This document shows, piece by piece, positions 1 through 7,531 of a stretch of DNA of 64,000 nt. The stretch's first letter is position 1; every line of letters begins with the position of its first letter. Both the position numbers and the translations under genes were made by a program. The notes under the pieces were generated by a model. The model saw only the letters and a program-made list of their open reading frames with translations. It had not been told where the DNA came from and did not search any database. Source of the stretch: an uncultured Muribaculaceae bacterium (GTDB lineage Bacteria > Bacteroidota > Bacteroidia > Bacteroidales > Muribaculaceae); assembly GCA_910584905.1 (NCBI GenBank), contig CAJUCQ010000016.1, forward strand, positions 53,138-117,137, in the 5' to 3' direction.

Positions 1-615
1 GTCGATAAGCAAAAGAGGCATGGCGTCGTCCTCTTTGCGGGTATATCCGTCAATAGTCCGGAACTCGCCATCGGGGCTTATCAGGCGGGAATATCCTTCT
101 TTAATGTATATGTCAAGCTGTTCAGGCAAGCTGCGGCCCTCCGGGAGAATCACGGGGGCGGCAATAGCGATGCGTGTCCCCTGCGGATACGAAATGGCCT
201 TGGCGAGCACGTCTTCGACAGTGTGCTTCCGGACTTCAACGCCCGACACCGGCGAAAACGTATGGCCTACCCGCCCGAAAAGCATGCGAAGGTAGTCGTA
301 GATTTCCGTAGACGTTCCGACGGTGGAGCGCGGATTGCGGGTATTGACTTTTTGTTCGATTGCTATGGCCGGAGGAAGACCTCGGATAAAATCGCATTCC
401 GGTTTTGCAAGTCTCCCGAGGAATTGGCGGGCATACGCCGAAAGGCTCTCCACGTAGCGGCGTCGGCCCTCGGCATAAAGCGTATCAAAAGCCAGCGAAC
501 TCTTTCCCGAGCCGCTGAGGCCTGTAATTACTATAAATTTGTTTCTTGGCAGGCTGAGGTCAACGTTTTTGAGGTTGTTGACGCGTGCGCCTTTGACTTG
601 TATATCGGCAGCCAT
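1..615 (-). CDS. uvrA: Excinuclease ABC subunit A, N-terminal part (runs off the left edge)
   Basis: This is the damage-recognition ATPase of nucleotide excision repair, which loads UvrB on lesions. Only the first 205 codons are inside the window. The ATG is at 615 on the minus strand and the frame stays open to base 1. The protein starts MAADIQVKGARVNNL and has a Walker A GLSGSGKS at residues 32-39. It continues with the UvrA-typical stretches FDTLYAEGRRRYVE and AIAIEQK. The signature and Walker B parts lie outside the window. A second complete uvrA is at 46875-49718, so this genome carries two paralogs. The two N-termini are clearly related but not identical. Family assignment is certain; which copy is the main repair enzyme cannot be told from this fragment. 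Confidence 0.95.
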   Translation of the reverse strand, partial: MAADIQVKGARVNNLKNVDLSLPRNKFIVITGLSGSGKSSLAFDTLYAEGRRRYVESLSAYARQFLGRLAKPECDFIRGLPPAIAIEQKVNTRNPRSTVGTSTEIYDYLRMLFGRVGHTFSPVSGVEVRKHTVEDVLAKAISYPQGTRIAIAAPVILPEGRSLPEQLDIYIKEGYSRLISPDGEFRTIDGYTRKEDDAMPLLLID

Positions 616-673
616 CAGTGTTTGATTCTTAGATTAAGTTATGTATAACAAATATCAGGCCACAAGTTTCATT

Positions 674-1450
674 TCAGATTTCAATTGTCAGGCCGTCAAC
701 GGCGATTTCCACGTTTTCAGGCAGAAGGAGCGAGGCTTCGGCATGGAGTCCCATGTCGTGGCTGAGATGTGTGAGGTATGCCCTTCGCGGGGCTATGCGG
801 CGAATCACCGACAGCGCCTCGTCGAGACTCATGTGGCTCATGTGCGGACGGATGCGCAGTGCGTTTATAACCAGCGTGTCCACTCCGGCGAGCATCCCGA
901 AAGCTTCGTCAGGAAGCCGTGAACAGTCGGTGATATAAGCCAGCCGCTCCATCCTGTAGCCGAGGATATGGAGTTTGCCGTGCATCACGGGGATTGCCCG
1001 CACGTTGAGGTCCGTGCCTTGCGGAACAAACGTCAGGCCCTCACGGATTTCATGGAGCGTGAATGTGGGCACTCCCGGGTAGAGCACTTTTGCAAAACAA
1101 TAGGGCACACGCGCACGCAAGTCCGCCGCCACATCCTCGCGGCAATACACGGGAAGATGGCTTCCGTCGGCATCGTAGCAGTAAGGGCGTAAGTCGTCTA
1201 TGCCTCCGACGTGGTCGTAGTGGGTATGCGTAATCAGCACGGCCTCAATATCAGGAGACCCCGCGGCGAGCAGCTGTGTGCGAAAATCCGGGCCGCAGTC
1301 AATAAGCAGGTTCTTCCCCGCGTCGGTTTCGACAAGAACCGAACTTCGCAGGCGCTTGTCGCGTGGGTCGGCGGAGGTGCACACGCGGCATCCGCAACGC
1401 ATCATGGGCACACCTGTCGAGGTCCCGGTTCCAAGGAATGTAAGCTTCAT
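674..1450 (-). CDS. MBL-fold metallo-hydrolase, PhnP-like
   Basis: A 258-residue metallo-beta-lactamase-fold hydrolase. The metal-binding motif HTHYDH is at residues 75-80. The N-terminus has a cysteine cluster RCGCRVC (C19, C21, C24), as in the PhnP cyclic-phosphodiesterase family, where such cysteines bind a structural zinc. Further family signs are LTFLGTGTSTGVPM at the start and the late histidine of LTHLSHD. Its ATG at 1450 overlaps the stop of the upstream lipoprotein gene (ATGA type), so the two are probably co-translated. PhnP proper hydrolyses cyclic ribose phosphates in phosphonate degradation, but no phosphonate genes are nearby. The substrate here is unknown; a cytoplasmic phosphodiesterase role is inferred. 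Confidence 0.85.
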   Translation of the reverse strand: MKLTFLGTGTSTGVPMMRCGCRVCTSADPRDKRLRSSVLVETDAGKNLLIDCGPDFRTQLLAAGSPDIEAVLITHTHYDHVGGIDDLRPYCYDADGSHLPVYCREDVAADLRARVPYCFAKVLYPGVPTFTLHEIREGLTFVPQGTDLNVRAIPVMHGKLHILGYRMERLAYITDCSRLPDEAFGMLAGVDTLVINALRIRPHMSHMSLDEALSVIRRIAPRRAYLTHLSHDMGLHAEASLLLPENVEIAVDGLTIEI

Positions 1451-2454
1451 AAACGGTAGCGCATCAATATCCCTTCAGGGTTGAACATAAGATATATGCC
1501 GTCGGAATACCCCCATCGCTCGATATCGCCTGTGCGTGTCGGGGTGAGTTCAACCGACGATGGCGACCCGAGGGCAAGGCGGCATTCTTCTTTTGTCATT
1601 CCTTCCGTCACTTTTGAATTGACAATGAGCGCCCACACATCGTCTGAGATATGCGGATAGCGTTTCCGCGGCTCGTCAAAGGCAAAAAGGCTTGCAAAGG
1701 TGCGAGTGTTCACGCCCGCTTTGCCTCCATGAGCCATGAAAACCATTTTTTCGCCTCGTCCGACATCGGTTTTTGCGAGATTGGCATCCGCAACATGGAA
1801 ATATACTTTCAGCGGAAATATATGATTGCCGGGGCGCACCGAATCGACGCGCACGCTCACGAGTCTATATCCGCCCACATCTTTTTCCGTCGCAGCATCG
1901 TACCACAAAGGCGACAGTATATACATCGTCCCTGAGCGCTCGGCCACAATGGAGTCGGCGCGCTCAGCCAAAAGCGGGTCTACCGTAAAAGGCACATCGA
2001 CAACAGGGGCGTTCTCGCCGGTGAGTTCTGCCGGAGACGAGGCTATGCGGTAGCGAAGTTCGGGATAACCGTCGGCCGCGAATACCGCATCAGCGGCTTC
2101 ATTGCCGAGGAGGGCCGTTGCCGGTTCGAACCGACGAAAGGTCAGAACAGCCCCGGGGGTGAGGTCGGGCAAGGCCCCGCCGTCTGCGGTGGTGAGGACC
2201 AGACGTATCTTGGCGTCGGCGACAATGAGTTTGCGTCCCGGAGTCCACTCCGACGTCCTCGCCGACACAACAGCGTCCAGAAAAGCATCTTCGGGCGTAG
2301 GCCGGGCCACCTTAGCCCGCTTGAGTTCGGACGCATCTATTTTCGGGGTAGACTCCACGCCGGTAAAACACGACGATAGTATAGAAAGAGCGATTCCCGC
2401 CCCGAGGGGGGCAAGAATCGTTCTAAGGCATAATGTTGTCGGGCGGCGGCTCAC
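1447..2454 (-). CDS. Lipoprotein with C-terminal SmpA/BamE-like segment
   Basis: A 335-residue predicted lipoprotein. It has a basic N-terminus, a hydrophobic core and a lipobox ending ILSSC (Cys at about residue 29). The body resembles no family I can name. The last 50 residues (VTEGMTKEECRLALGSPSSV and following) have the pattern of SmpA/OmlA/BamE-type domains: a 'G-M-T-x-x-E' turn followed by a 'LG-x-P' turn. The only plausible start is GTG at 2454, which overlaps the stop of the upstream peptidase gene (GTGA); no in-frame ATG precedes the signal peptide. It lies between a prolyl oligopeptidase and an MBL hydrolase in one minus-strand operon. Function is unknown. Confidence 0.75.
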   Translation of the reverse strand: MSRRPTTLCLRTILAPLGAGIALSILSSCFTGVESTPKIDASELKRAKVARPTPEDAFLDAVVSARTSEWTPGRKLIVADAKIRLVLTTADGGALPDLTPGAVLTFRRFEPATALLGNEAADAVFAADGYPELRYRIASSPAELTGENAPVVDVPFTVDPLLAERADSIVAERSGTMYILSPLWYDAATEKDVGGYRLVSVRVDSVRPGNHIFPLKVYFHVADANLAKTDVGRGEKMVFMAHGGKAGVNTRTFASLFAFDEPRKRYPHISDDVWALIVNSKVTEGMTKEECRLALGSPSSVELTPTRTGDIERWGYSDGIYLMFNPEGILMRYRL

Positions 2455-4619
2455 TTCGAGGCCTCCTTTGCCGTTGCGGGCTCAAGCCCCATGTTGTAGA
2501 ATATAAACGAATAAATATCCGTGTATTCATCTATCACCTTTCCTATCGGCTTGCCTGCGCCGTGTCCGGCCTTGGAGTCGATGCGGATGAGTTTGGGGCG
2601 CTCGCCGGTCTGCGCGGCCTGAAGGGCGGCGGCATACTTGAACGAATGCGCCGGAACGACGCGGTCGTCGTGGTCGGCCGTTGTCACCATGATTGCCGGA
2701 TATTTCACATCCGGGCCGCTCTTGACGGTGTGCAGGGGCGAGTAGCCGAGGAGGTAATGGGCCATTTCGGGGGAGTCGTCGGCGGTGCCGTAGTCGTGAG
2801 CCCAGTTCCAGCCGATGGTGAAAAGATGGTAGCGCATCATGTCCATCACCCCTACCCTCGGGATGGCAACGCCGAACAATTCGGGGCGCTGGTTTACGAC
2901 CGCACCGACGAGCAAGCCGCCGTTTGAGCCGCCTTCTATGGCAAGAAGCTCGGGCTTGGTCCAGCCCTCGTTGATCATATATTCGCCGGCGGCGATGAAG
3001 TCGTCGAATACGTTCTGCTTCTGCATCTTGGTGCCGGCCTCATGCCATGCGTGGCCGTATTCGCCGCCGCCACGGAGATTGGTCTGCGCGTAGATGCCTC
3101 CGTTTTCGAGCCAGAAAAGACGGTTGGCGCTGAAGCCGGGAGGGAGGCTCACGTTGAAGCCGCCGTAACCGTAGAGATACACGGGGTTGGAGCCGTCGCG
3201 CTTAAGTCCCTTTTTGTAAGTAAGGAACATCGGAATTTTGGTGCCGTCTTTGGACTCGAAGAACACCTGCTCGGTGATATAGTCTTCGGAGTTTACTTTG
3301 GCTTTGGCGTCTTCTCGGTCAATCAGCAATCCGCTTTCTCCGGTGGAGAGGTCGTAGCTGTAAAGCGTTGAGGGGTATACAAAGCTTGAGAATGAATAGA
3401 ACGTCTCCGGGCCGGTGCGTCGGGTGGAGAACGATGACGACCCGTAGGTCGGGAATTCTATTTCGCGGATAAGTTCGCCTTCGGGCGTGTAAAGATAGGC
3501 ATGGTCGGAGGCGTCCTTGGAGTAAGTGGCAATGAGTTTGCCGTCGGCGAACTGCACGCCGCTGAGCACGTTCTCGCCCTCGGGGATGATTTCGGTCCAA
3601 TTGTCTTTGGCCGGACGGGAAAGGTCCACCTTGACAAAGCGATACAAGGGCGCATCCACGCCTGTATAAAGATAGAGGTTGCCGTCAAAGGCATCGACAA
3701 CTTCGACATCGTAGTCCTGACTCGGTTCGATTGTCACCCAAGGAGCACCGGGCTTGCGGAGGTCTTTGGCGAGAAGGGCGTTGCCGTTGCCTTGACCGCC
3801 GATGGCGATAAACATGGCGGATTCATCGTCGCTGACTCCTACACTGTGGAAGTGGAGGGGCGCCTTGCGATCTTCAAACACAACTTTGTCTTCACTTTGG
3901 GGTGTGCCGAGTTTATGATAGTAGACGCTGTGATACTCGTTGGCGGCCGAGAGTTCTTTGCCGTCGGCAGGCTTGGGGTATGCGCTATAGTAGAACCCGT
4001 CGCCGTGCCATGCCGCACCGGTGAATTTGGCCCACTCTATATGGTCGGGCAGAAGTTCGCGCGTTGCCGTGTCGAGGACATAGATTTCGGTCCAGTCCGA
4101 GCCGCTTCTCGAAATCGTATATGCCGTCTTTGTGCCGTCTTTGCTCTGGAACACGCCCGTGAGGGCCACGGTGCCGTCCTCCGAAAGTGCATTGGGGTCG
4201 AGAAACACTTCTTCGCCGTCGCCTTTGGCGTCTTTAGCTCGATAAAGCACCGCCTGAGACTTGAGCCCGTCATTTCGGAAGTAGTAGAACTTCCCGTCGT
4301 TTCCTCGCCACGGCAGACCGTTCTTGACATATTCGTTAAGCGACGTCAGGCGCTTGCGCACGCCTTCGCGGAAGGGAATGCGGTCCAAATATGCGTTCGT
4401 CACGGCGTTCTCGGCTTCGACCCACGCAACGGTGGCGGCCGCCGTATCGTTTTCGAGCGGACGATAGCGGTCGTCGACAGTGCGCCCGAAGGCGTCATAG
4501 ACCGTAGAATCCTGAGGCGCTTCGGGATAATCAATCCGGGGGTTGGGATTGCTCCGAGTGCAGGAGACCCCCGATGCCATCAGCGCAATGCTTGCGCACA
4601 AAGGAAATAGCTGTTTCAT
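2451..4619 (-). CDS. Prolyl oligopeptidase family S9A, lipoprotein
   Basis: A 722-residue serine peptidase cleaving after proline in short peptides. The N-terminal half is the beta-propeller typical of S9A and the C-terminal third is the alpha/beta hydrolase. The catalytic triad is visible: Ser in GGSNGG near residue 563, Asp in DHDDRVVP near 651, His in KAGHGAGKP near 686. The N-terminus MKQLFPLCASIALMASGVSC is a lipoprotein signal with Cys at 20, so the enzyme is probably periplasmic and membrane-tethered. I chose ATG at 4619 rather than an in-frame start 30 bp upstream because the promoter boxes at 4654-4685 place the transcript start near the upstream codon. It heads a minus-strand operon with the SmpA-like lipoprotein and the MBL hydrolase. 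Confidence 0.93.
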   Translation of the reverse strand: MKQLFPLCASIALMASGVSCTRSNPNPRIDYPEAPQDSTVYDAFGRTVDDRYRPLENDTAAATVAWVEAENAVTNAYLDRIPFREGVRKRLTSLNEYVKNGLPWRGNDGKFYYFRNDGLKSQAVLYRAKDAKGDGEEVFLDPNALSEDGTVALTGVFQSKDGTKTAYTISRSGSDWTEIYVLDTATRELLPDHIEWAKFTGAAWHGDGFYYSAYPKPADGKELSAANEYHSVYYHKLGTPQSEDKVVFEDRKAPLHFHSVGVSDDESAMFIAIGGQGNGNALLAKDLRKPGAPWVTIEPSQDYDVEVVDAFDGNLYLYTGVDAPLYRFVKVDLSRPAKDNWTEIIPEGENVLSGVQFADGKLIATYSKDASDHAYLYTPEGELIREIEFPTYGSSSFSTRRTGPETFYSFSSFVYPSTLYSYDLSTGESGLLIDREDAKAKVNSEDYITEQVFFESKDGTKIPMFLTYKKGLKRDGSNPVYLYGYGGFNVSLPPGFSANRLFWLENGGIYAQTNLRGGGEYGHAWHEAGTKMQKQNVFDDFIAAGEYMINEGWTKPELLAIEGGSNGGLLVGAVVNQRPELFGVAIPRVGVMDMMRYHLFTIGWNWAHDYGTADDSPEMAHYLLGYSPLHTVKSGPDVKYPAIMVTTADHDDRVVPAHSFKYAAALQAAQTGERPKLIRIDSKAGHGAGKPIGKVIDEYTDIYSFIFYNMGLEPATAKEASK

Positions 4620-4653
4620 ATCTGTGATAAATTTAATCTTTGGTTTCAACTTA

Positions 4654-4685
4654 CAAAAATAATCAAATTTGTCATATAATGCAAA
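4654..4685 (-). promoter_or_regulatory. Bacteroidota promoter for the prolyl oligopeptidase operon
   Basis: Read on the minus strand, a -33 box TTTG (4682-4685) is followed after exactly 20 bp by the -7 box TATTTTTG (4654-4661), matching the Bacteroidota consensus TTTG-N19/20-TAnnTTTG. It predicts a transcript start near 4647 and a leader of about 28 nt to the ATG at 4619. It lies back to back with the promoter at 4697-4728. Confidence 0.75.
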
Positions 4686-4696
4686 ACGGGGAAAAT

Positions 4697-4728
4697 TTTG
4701 CTGTTATTATATAATTTGAGTATTTTTG
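4697..4728 (+). promoter_or_regulatory. Bacteroidota promoter for the deacetylase-like gene
   Basis: TTTG (4697-4700) and TATTTTTG (4721-4728) are separated by 20 bp, the Bacteroidota consensus. The predicted start near 4735 lies downstream of an in-frame alternative initiation codon at 4726, so translation must begin at the ATG at 4777. The -33 boxes of this and the divergent promoter are only 11 bp apart. Confidence 0.75.
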
Positions 4729-4776
4729 TCAGTGCATTTTGCGCTTGAATCTTGCTCGCTCCTGTTTCCTATTGAT

Positions 4777-5652
4777 ATGACACGCCGCATTCTTATCCTT
4801 ACAGCCATCACTTTCGCTATCGCTGCCGCTCTGATTTCGTTCAATAATATCTTTCCGCACAAATCCGAGTCGGAAAGAAAAACGGCGCATCTCAGCATTG
4901 ATGACGTCGAAATCATGACAGGTGACATTATCCGACACCAAGACGAGTACAATTCAATATTTGACAACCGGTTTCTTTCATTTCTGAAGGATTGCCACGA
5001 TGAGTACGGGGCCAAGTTCACCCTTTATACGTACGCACATACTCCGGCCTATTCCCTGCGGGAATTTCCTGACAAGTTCAAGGATGAGTTTTATGCCAAT
5101 CGCGACTGGCTCAGATTCGGCTTTCATTGGATTGAGCCGGCGTTTAGAGAGGGGGTCGACGTCAAGACTTTCAAAGAGGCTTTTCACGAAGTAAACACTT
5201 CGATTGAACGTTTTGCAGGTAAAGGCTCAATTTCGCGGACGCTCAGGCTTCATTATTTCTATCTACCTGATAGCCTGAGAGATGTAACGGGGGGGGGTAA
5301 TTTATTGTCAGCTGACACCGAGGGGCGCCAAAGCTACAATTTGTCCGAGGCCGAATGTGAACGGCTGTGGCAGGTGAAACATTTGAAAAAAGACAGTACT
5401 GAATATTTTACGACAGACATACGAATTGAGAACCATCCGCTTATAGCATACGAGCTCAAGAAGCATCAGGACCGCGACACGCTCGTGGTCTTCACCCATG
5501 AGTGGCAACTCGGGAATCAAAGCTATAGGGAAGTTATCGGCGCATTGATTCACGACCGCGAAATCCGCAGCAAAAAACTAAACGAGTTTAATCTCAGATA
5601 TACCTGCAGATGGTTGCGCGACAACGGCTACGAGTTTTCATTTCTCGAATGA
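4777..5652 (+). CDS. Membrane-anchored polysaccharide-deacetylase-like protein with a G9 tract
   Basis: A 291-residue protein. Residues 1-20 form an uncleaved signal anchor (MTRRILILTAITFAIAAALI), and a deacetylase-like barrel follows. Signs of a polysaccharide deacetylase/CE4-like fold are LSIDDVE near residue 40 (the Asp pair position), FGFHWIEP near 115 (metal His position), HYFYLPDSL near 160 and the late VVFTHEW. The canonical CE4 motifs are not complete, so the activity is uncertain. The gene looks more AT-rich than its neighbours. It contains nine consecutive G bases at 5289-5297 in the codons for Thr-Gly-Gly-Gly; a one-base slip there would truncate the protein. The stop is only 3 bp from that of the convergent S41 gene. 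It could act on exported glycans; that is inference. Confidence 0.7.
   Translation: MTRRILILTAITFAIAAALISFNNIFPHKSESERKTAHLSIDDVEIMTGDIIRHQDEYNSIFDNRFLSFLKDCHDEYGAKFTLYTYAHTPAYSLREFPDKFKDEFYANRDWLRFGFHWIEPAFREGVDVKTFKEAFHEVNTSIERFAGKGSISRTLRLHYFYLPDSLRDVTGGGNLLSADTEGRQSYNLSEAECERLWQVKHLKKDSTEYFTTDIRIENHPLIAYELKKHQDRDTLVVFTHEWQLGNQSYREVIGALIHDREIRSKKLNEFNLRYTCRWLRDNGYEFSFLE
5289..5297 (+). repeat. Mononucleotide G9 tract inside a coding region
   Basis: Nine consecutive G residues lie in the middle of the deacetylase-like gene (about codons 171-174 from the ATG at 4777). In other bacteria, poly-G tracts of this length change length by slipped-strand mispairing. In the present phase (+0) the reading frame is intact. 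Confidence 0.9.
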
Positions 5653-5655
5653 CAC

Positions 5656-6663
5656 TTATTCAGCCAATAAACTGATTGCGAAATCGAGGATTGTGTCGTG
5701 TCCGTTGTAGGCGGCCTCAGGGTCCATGTCGATTTTGCATCCTTCCGACGGTTCGACGCCCCATTCCGTGAGTTTTCCTTCGGGGTCATACACCGGACAC
5801 GCCGAAAAACGCACCCCCCAGCCGCATGGGAGTTCCGACGAAAAGGGCATGCCGCTGCCGCCGCCGGTGCGGTCGCCTACAATACGCACGCGAGGCAAGG
5901 TTTTCATTACGGCTACAAACGTATTGGCCGCGCTGAATGTGCTGCGGTTGGTGAGGACTACAACCTTCCGAAGCCATCTCACGTGGTTCATCTGAGGGTC
6001 GTAATAATATTCATACGGGCTTGAGAATGCATCGTGGGCAGGCCCTGTCTTATGGCTGATCGAGCCGCCGAGAATACGCTCCTCAAGGAAGCGGCTGACG
6101 AGCTGCTTCACCCTTGTGATATCGCCTCCTCCGTTATCGCGGACATCAATTATAAGTCCGTTGCATTCCTTGAAATTCATAAACATCGCATCGAGGAAGC
6201 TTTCGCCCATCGAATACGCGAATGATTCATAGCGGACGTAGCCCACCTTGCCCGGCAATTCCTTATAGCTCAATCCGCCGCCGCTTGTGTAGTCGAAGTC
6301 AAGATAATGCTCCTGAATCAGACGCCAGTCGAAATTCTGCGGGTAGTCGCTCCACCATTTTCTGTAATAAGACACGGCGAAGGGCGACGACAGATTCACA
6401 TGGCCGTCTTCAAGACAGTCGAGCATCCCGGAACACACGTCGAAGAGGTCGCTCATGCTCATGTTGTCCTTAATCCGCGAGCGGTATTCGGCGCCTGTCG
6501 CATCCCAGTCGATGCCTTTGTCGTCGAGGAAACAGTAGTGCTCGTCAATTATAGTCCACAAGGCGTCAAAATTGCCTCTCGCGTCGTTGTCCCAATTGTC
6601 GATACTGTGGCATCCGCCGAGGGCGAGCATTGCGGCCGCCAAGATACATTTTGTCTTTTTCAT
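5656..6663 (-). CDS. S41 family peptidase, lipoprotein
   Basis: A 335-residue secreted peptidase of the tail-specific/C-terminal processing (S41) family. The lipoprotein signal ends LALGGC (Cys at 18). A substrate-binding strand GKVGYVRYESF, then GLIIDVRDNGGGD, then the nucleophile region TNRSTFSAANTF are visible. After it comes VGDRTGGGSGMP: the Lys of the CtpA Ser-Lys dyad is absent at this position, as is usual for the shorter Bacteroidota S41 lipoproteins related to the tricorn type. No PDZ domain is obvious. The ATG at 6663 overlaps the stop of the upstream gene by one base, so they form an operon. It is likely periplasmic; the substrate is unknown. Confidence 0.88.
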   Translation of the reverse strand: MKKTKCILAAAMLALGGCHSIDNWDNDARGNFDALWTIIDEHYCFLDDKGIDWDATGAEYRSRIKDNMSMSDLFDVCSGMLDCLEDGHVNLSSPFAVSYYRKWWSDYPQNFDWRLIQEHYLDFDYTSGGGLSYKELPGKVGYVRYESFAYSMGESFLDAMFMNFKECNGLIIDVRDNGGGDITRVKQLVSRFLEERILGGSISHKTGPAHDAFSSPYEYYYDPQMNHVRWLRKVVVLTNRSTFSAANTFVAVMKTLPRVRIVGDRTGGGSGMPFSSELPCGWGVRFSACPVYDPEGKLTEWGVEPSEGCKIDMDPEAAYNGHDTILDFAISLLAE

Positions 6664-7508
6664 CAGTAGGCGGAAATAATTTTGAGTGATGGCTCAAATG
6701 ATTTGTCACGGTTGACCGACAGCCATTCGCCGGTGATGCCGAATATGAAGGTGTGGCTTACGGTCCGAGTCACGATATGAGAAGCTTTCGACGAGAATAC
6801 GCAGGCTCTGTATCCTACGCGCAGGCCTGTTGCGCCGAAGCGCAAGTCGACAGTCAAATCGTTGTCGAACCGAAAAAAATTGCCGGGCCATGCCCCTCGC
6901 ACCAAGCCTGAATGGTTGCCGAGGTATATTTCATAATATAATTCGCCATAAGCCGGAGAGAAGAATACACCCGCCATAGGGAGGTCGGCGCTGTAACGCA
7001 ACATCACCGGAAGGCGTCCGAAACGGTGGGTCCATATCGCCCCTATGCGCGGGCCGAGAGTCCACGAGGCTTTTGCCGCCGCCGGGTTGTTGCTGTTTTT
7101 GGCGAGGTAGAACACGCCTGCATCAAGTCTCGTGAATCCGCCGGCGAGGAGCGACACCCCCTCGGGCATACGCCATTTGTGCATCATCCCCCACTCCAGC
7201 TCAAGGTTGAGCCGCCATTCCTCGACGTTGCGGGCCGGACGGTTGAGCGTGCGGTCAAGGGCGAGACGCCCGCCGAGCTCCATGTGCCATTGCTCGGGAG
7301 CGAATTTCATGGCCTGTGCGCGTTCATATCTGAGAGCCGCGGTCCATCCGTCGTAATGGAGTGGCGACAAGTAGGTTTCCGCCACGTGCGAACTTCCGGC
7401 CTCGAGCGTATAAGCCGCATATACCGGGCGCAGGACTTCGCTGTTTTGCGCCCCGGCAACAACCGAGAAAGCTGCAACGGCCGGCAACAAAAACTTTCGG
7501 ATATTCAT
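6663..7508 (-). CDS. Secreted beta-rich protein, probably DUF3316 family
   Basis: A 281-residue protein with a signal peptide (MNIRKFLLPAVAAFSVVAGAQ). The rest is rich in alternating aromatic/hydrophobic residues and Gly, suggesting an outer-membrane or periplasmic beta-barrel-like protein. Segments such as LEAGSSHVAETYLSPLHYDGW and the conserved RYERAQAM resemble the Bacteroidota family of unknown function DUF3316; I make this call from memory of the family. It is co-transcribed with the S41 peptidase (one-base overlap), so the peptidase and this exported protein may act together. No catalytic motif is visible. Confidence 0.65.
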   Translation of the reverse strand: MNIRKFLLPAVAAFSVVAGAQNSEVLRPVYAAYTLEAGSSHVAETYLSPLHYDGWTAALRYERAQAMKFAPEQWHMELGGRLALDRTLNRPARNVEEWRLNLELEWGMMHKWRMPEGVSLLAGGFTRLDAGVFYLAKNSNNPAAAKASWTLGPRIGAIWTHRFGRLPVMLRYSADLPMAGVFFSPAYGELYYEIYLGNHSGLVRGAWPGNFFRFDNDLTVDLRFGATGLRVGYRACVFSSKASHIVTRTVSHTFIFGITGEWLSVNRDKSFEPSLKIISAY

Positions 7509-7531
7509 TTTTTCAGACGCTTTCGGGGCGT

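Noticed and set aside
4619..4649. Upstream in-frame start for the prolyl oligopeptidase
   Set aside because: It coincides with the predicted transcription start of the consensus promoter and would spoil the lipoprotein signal.
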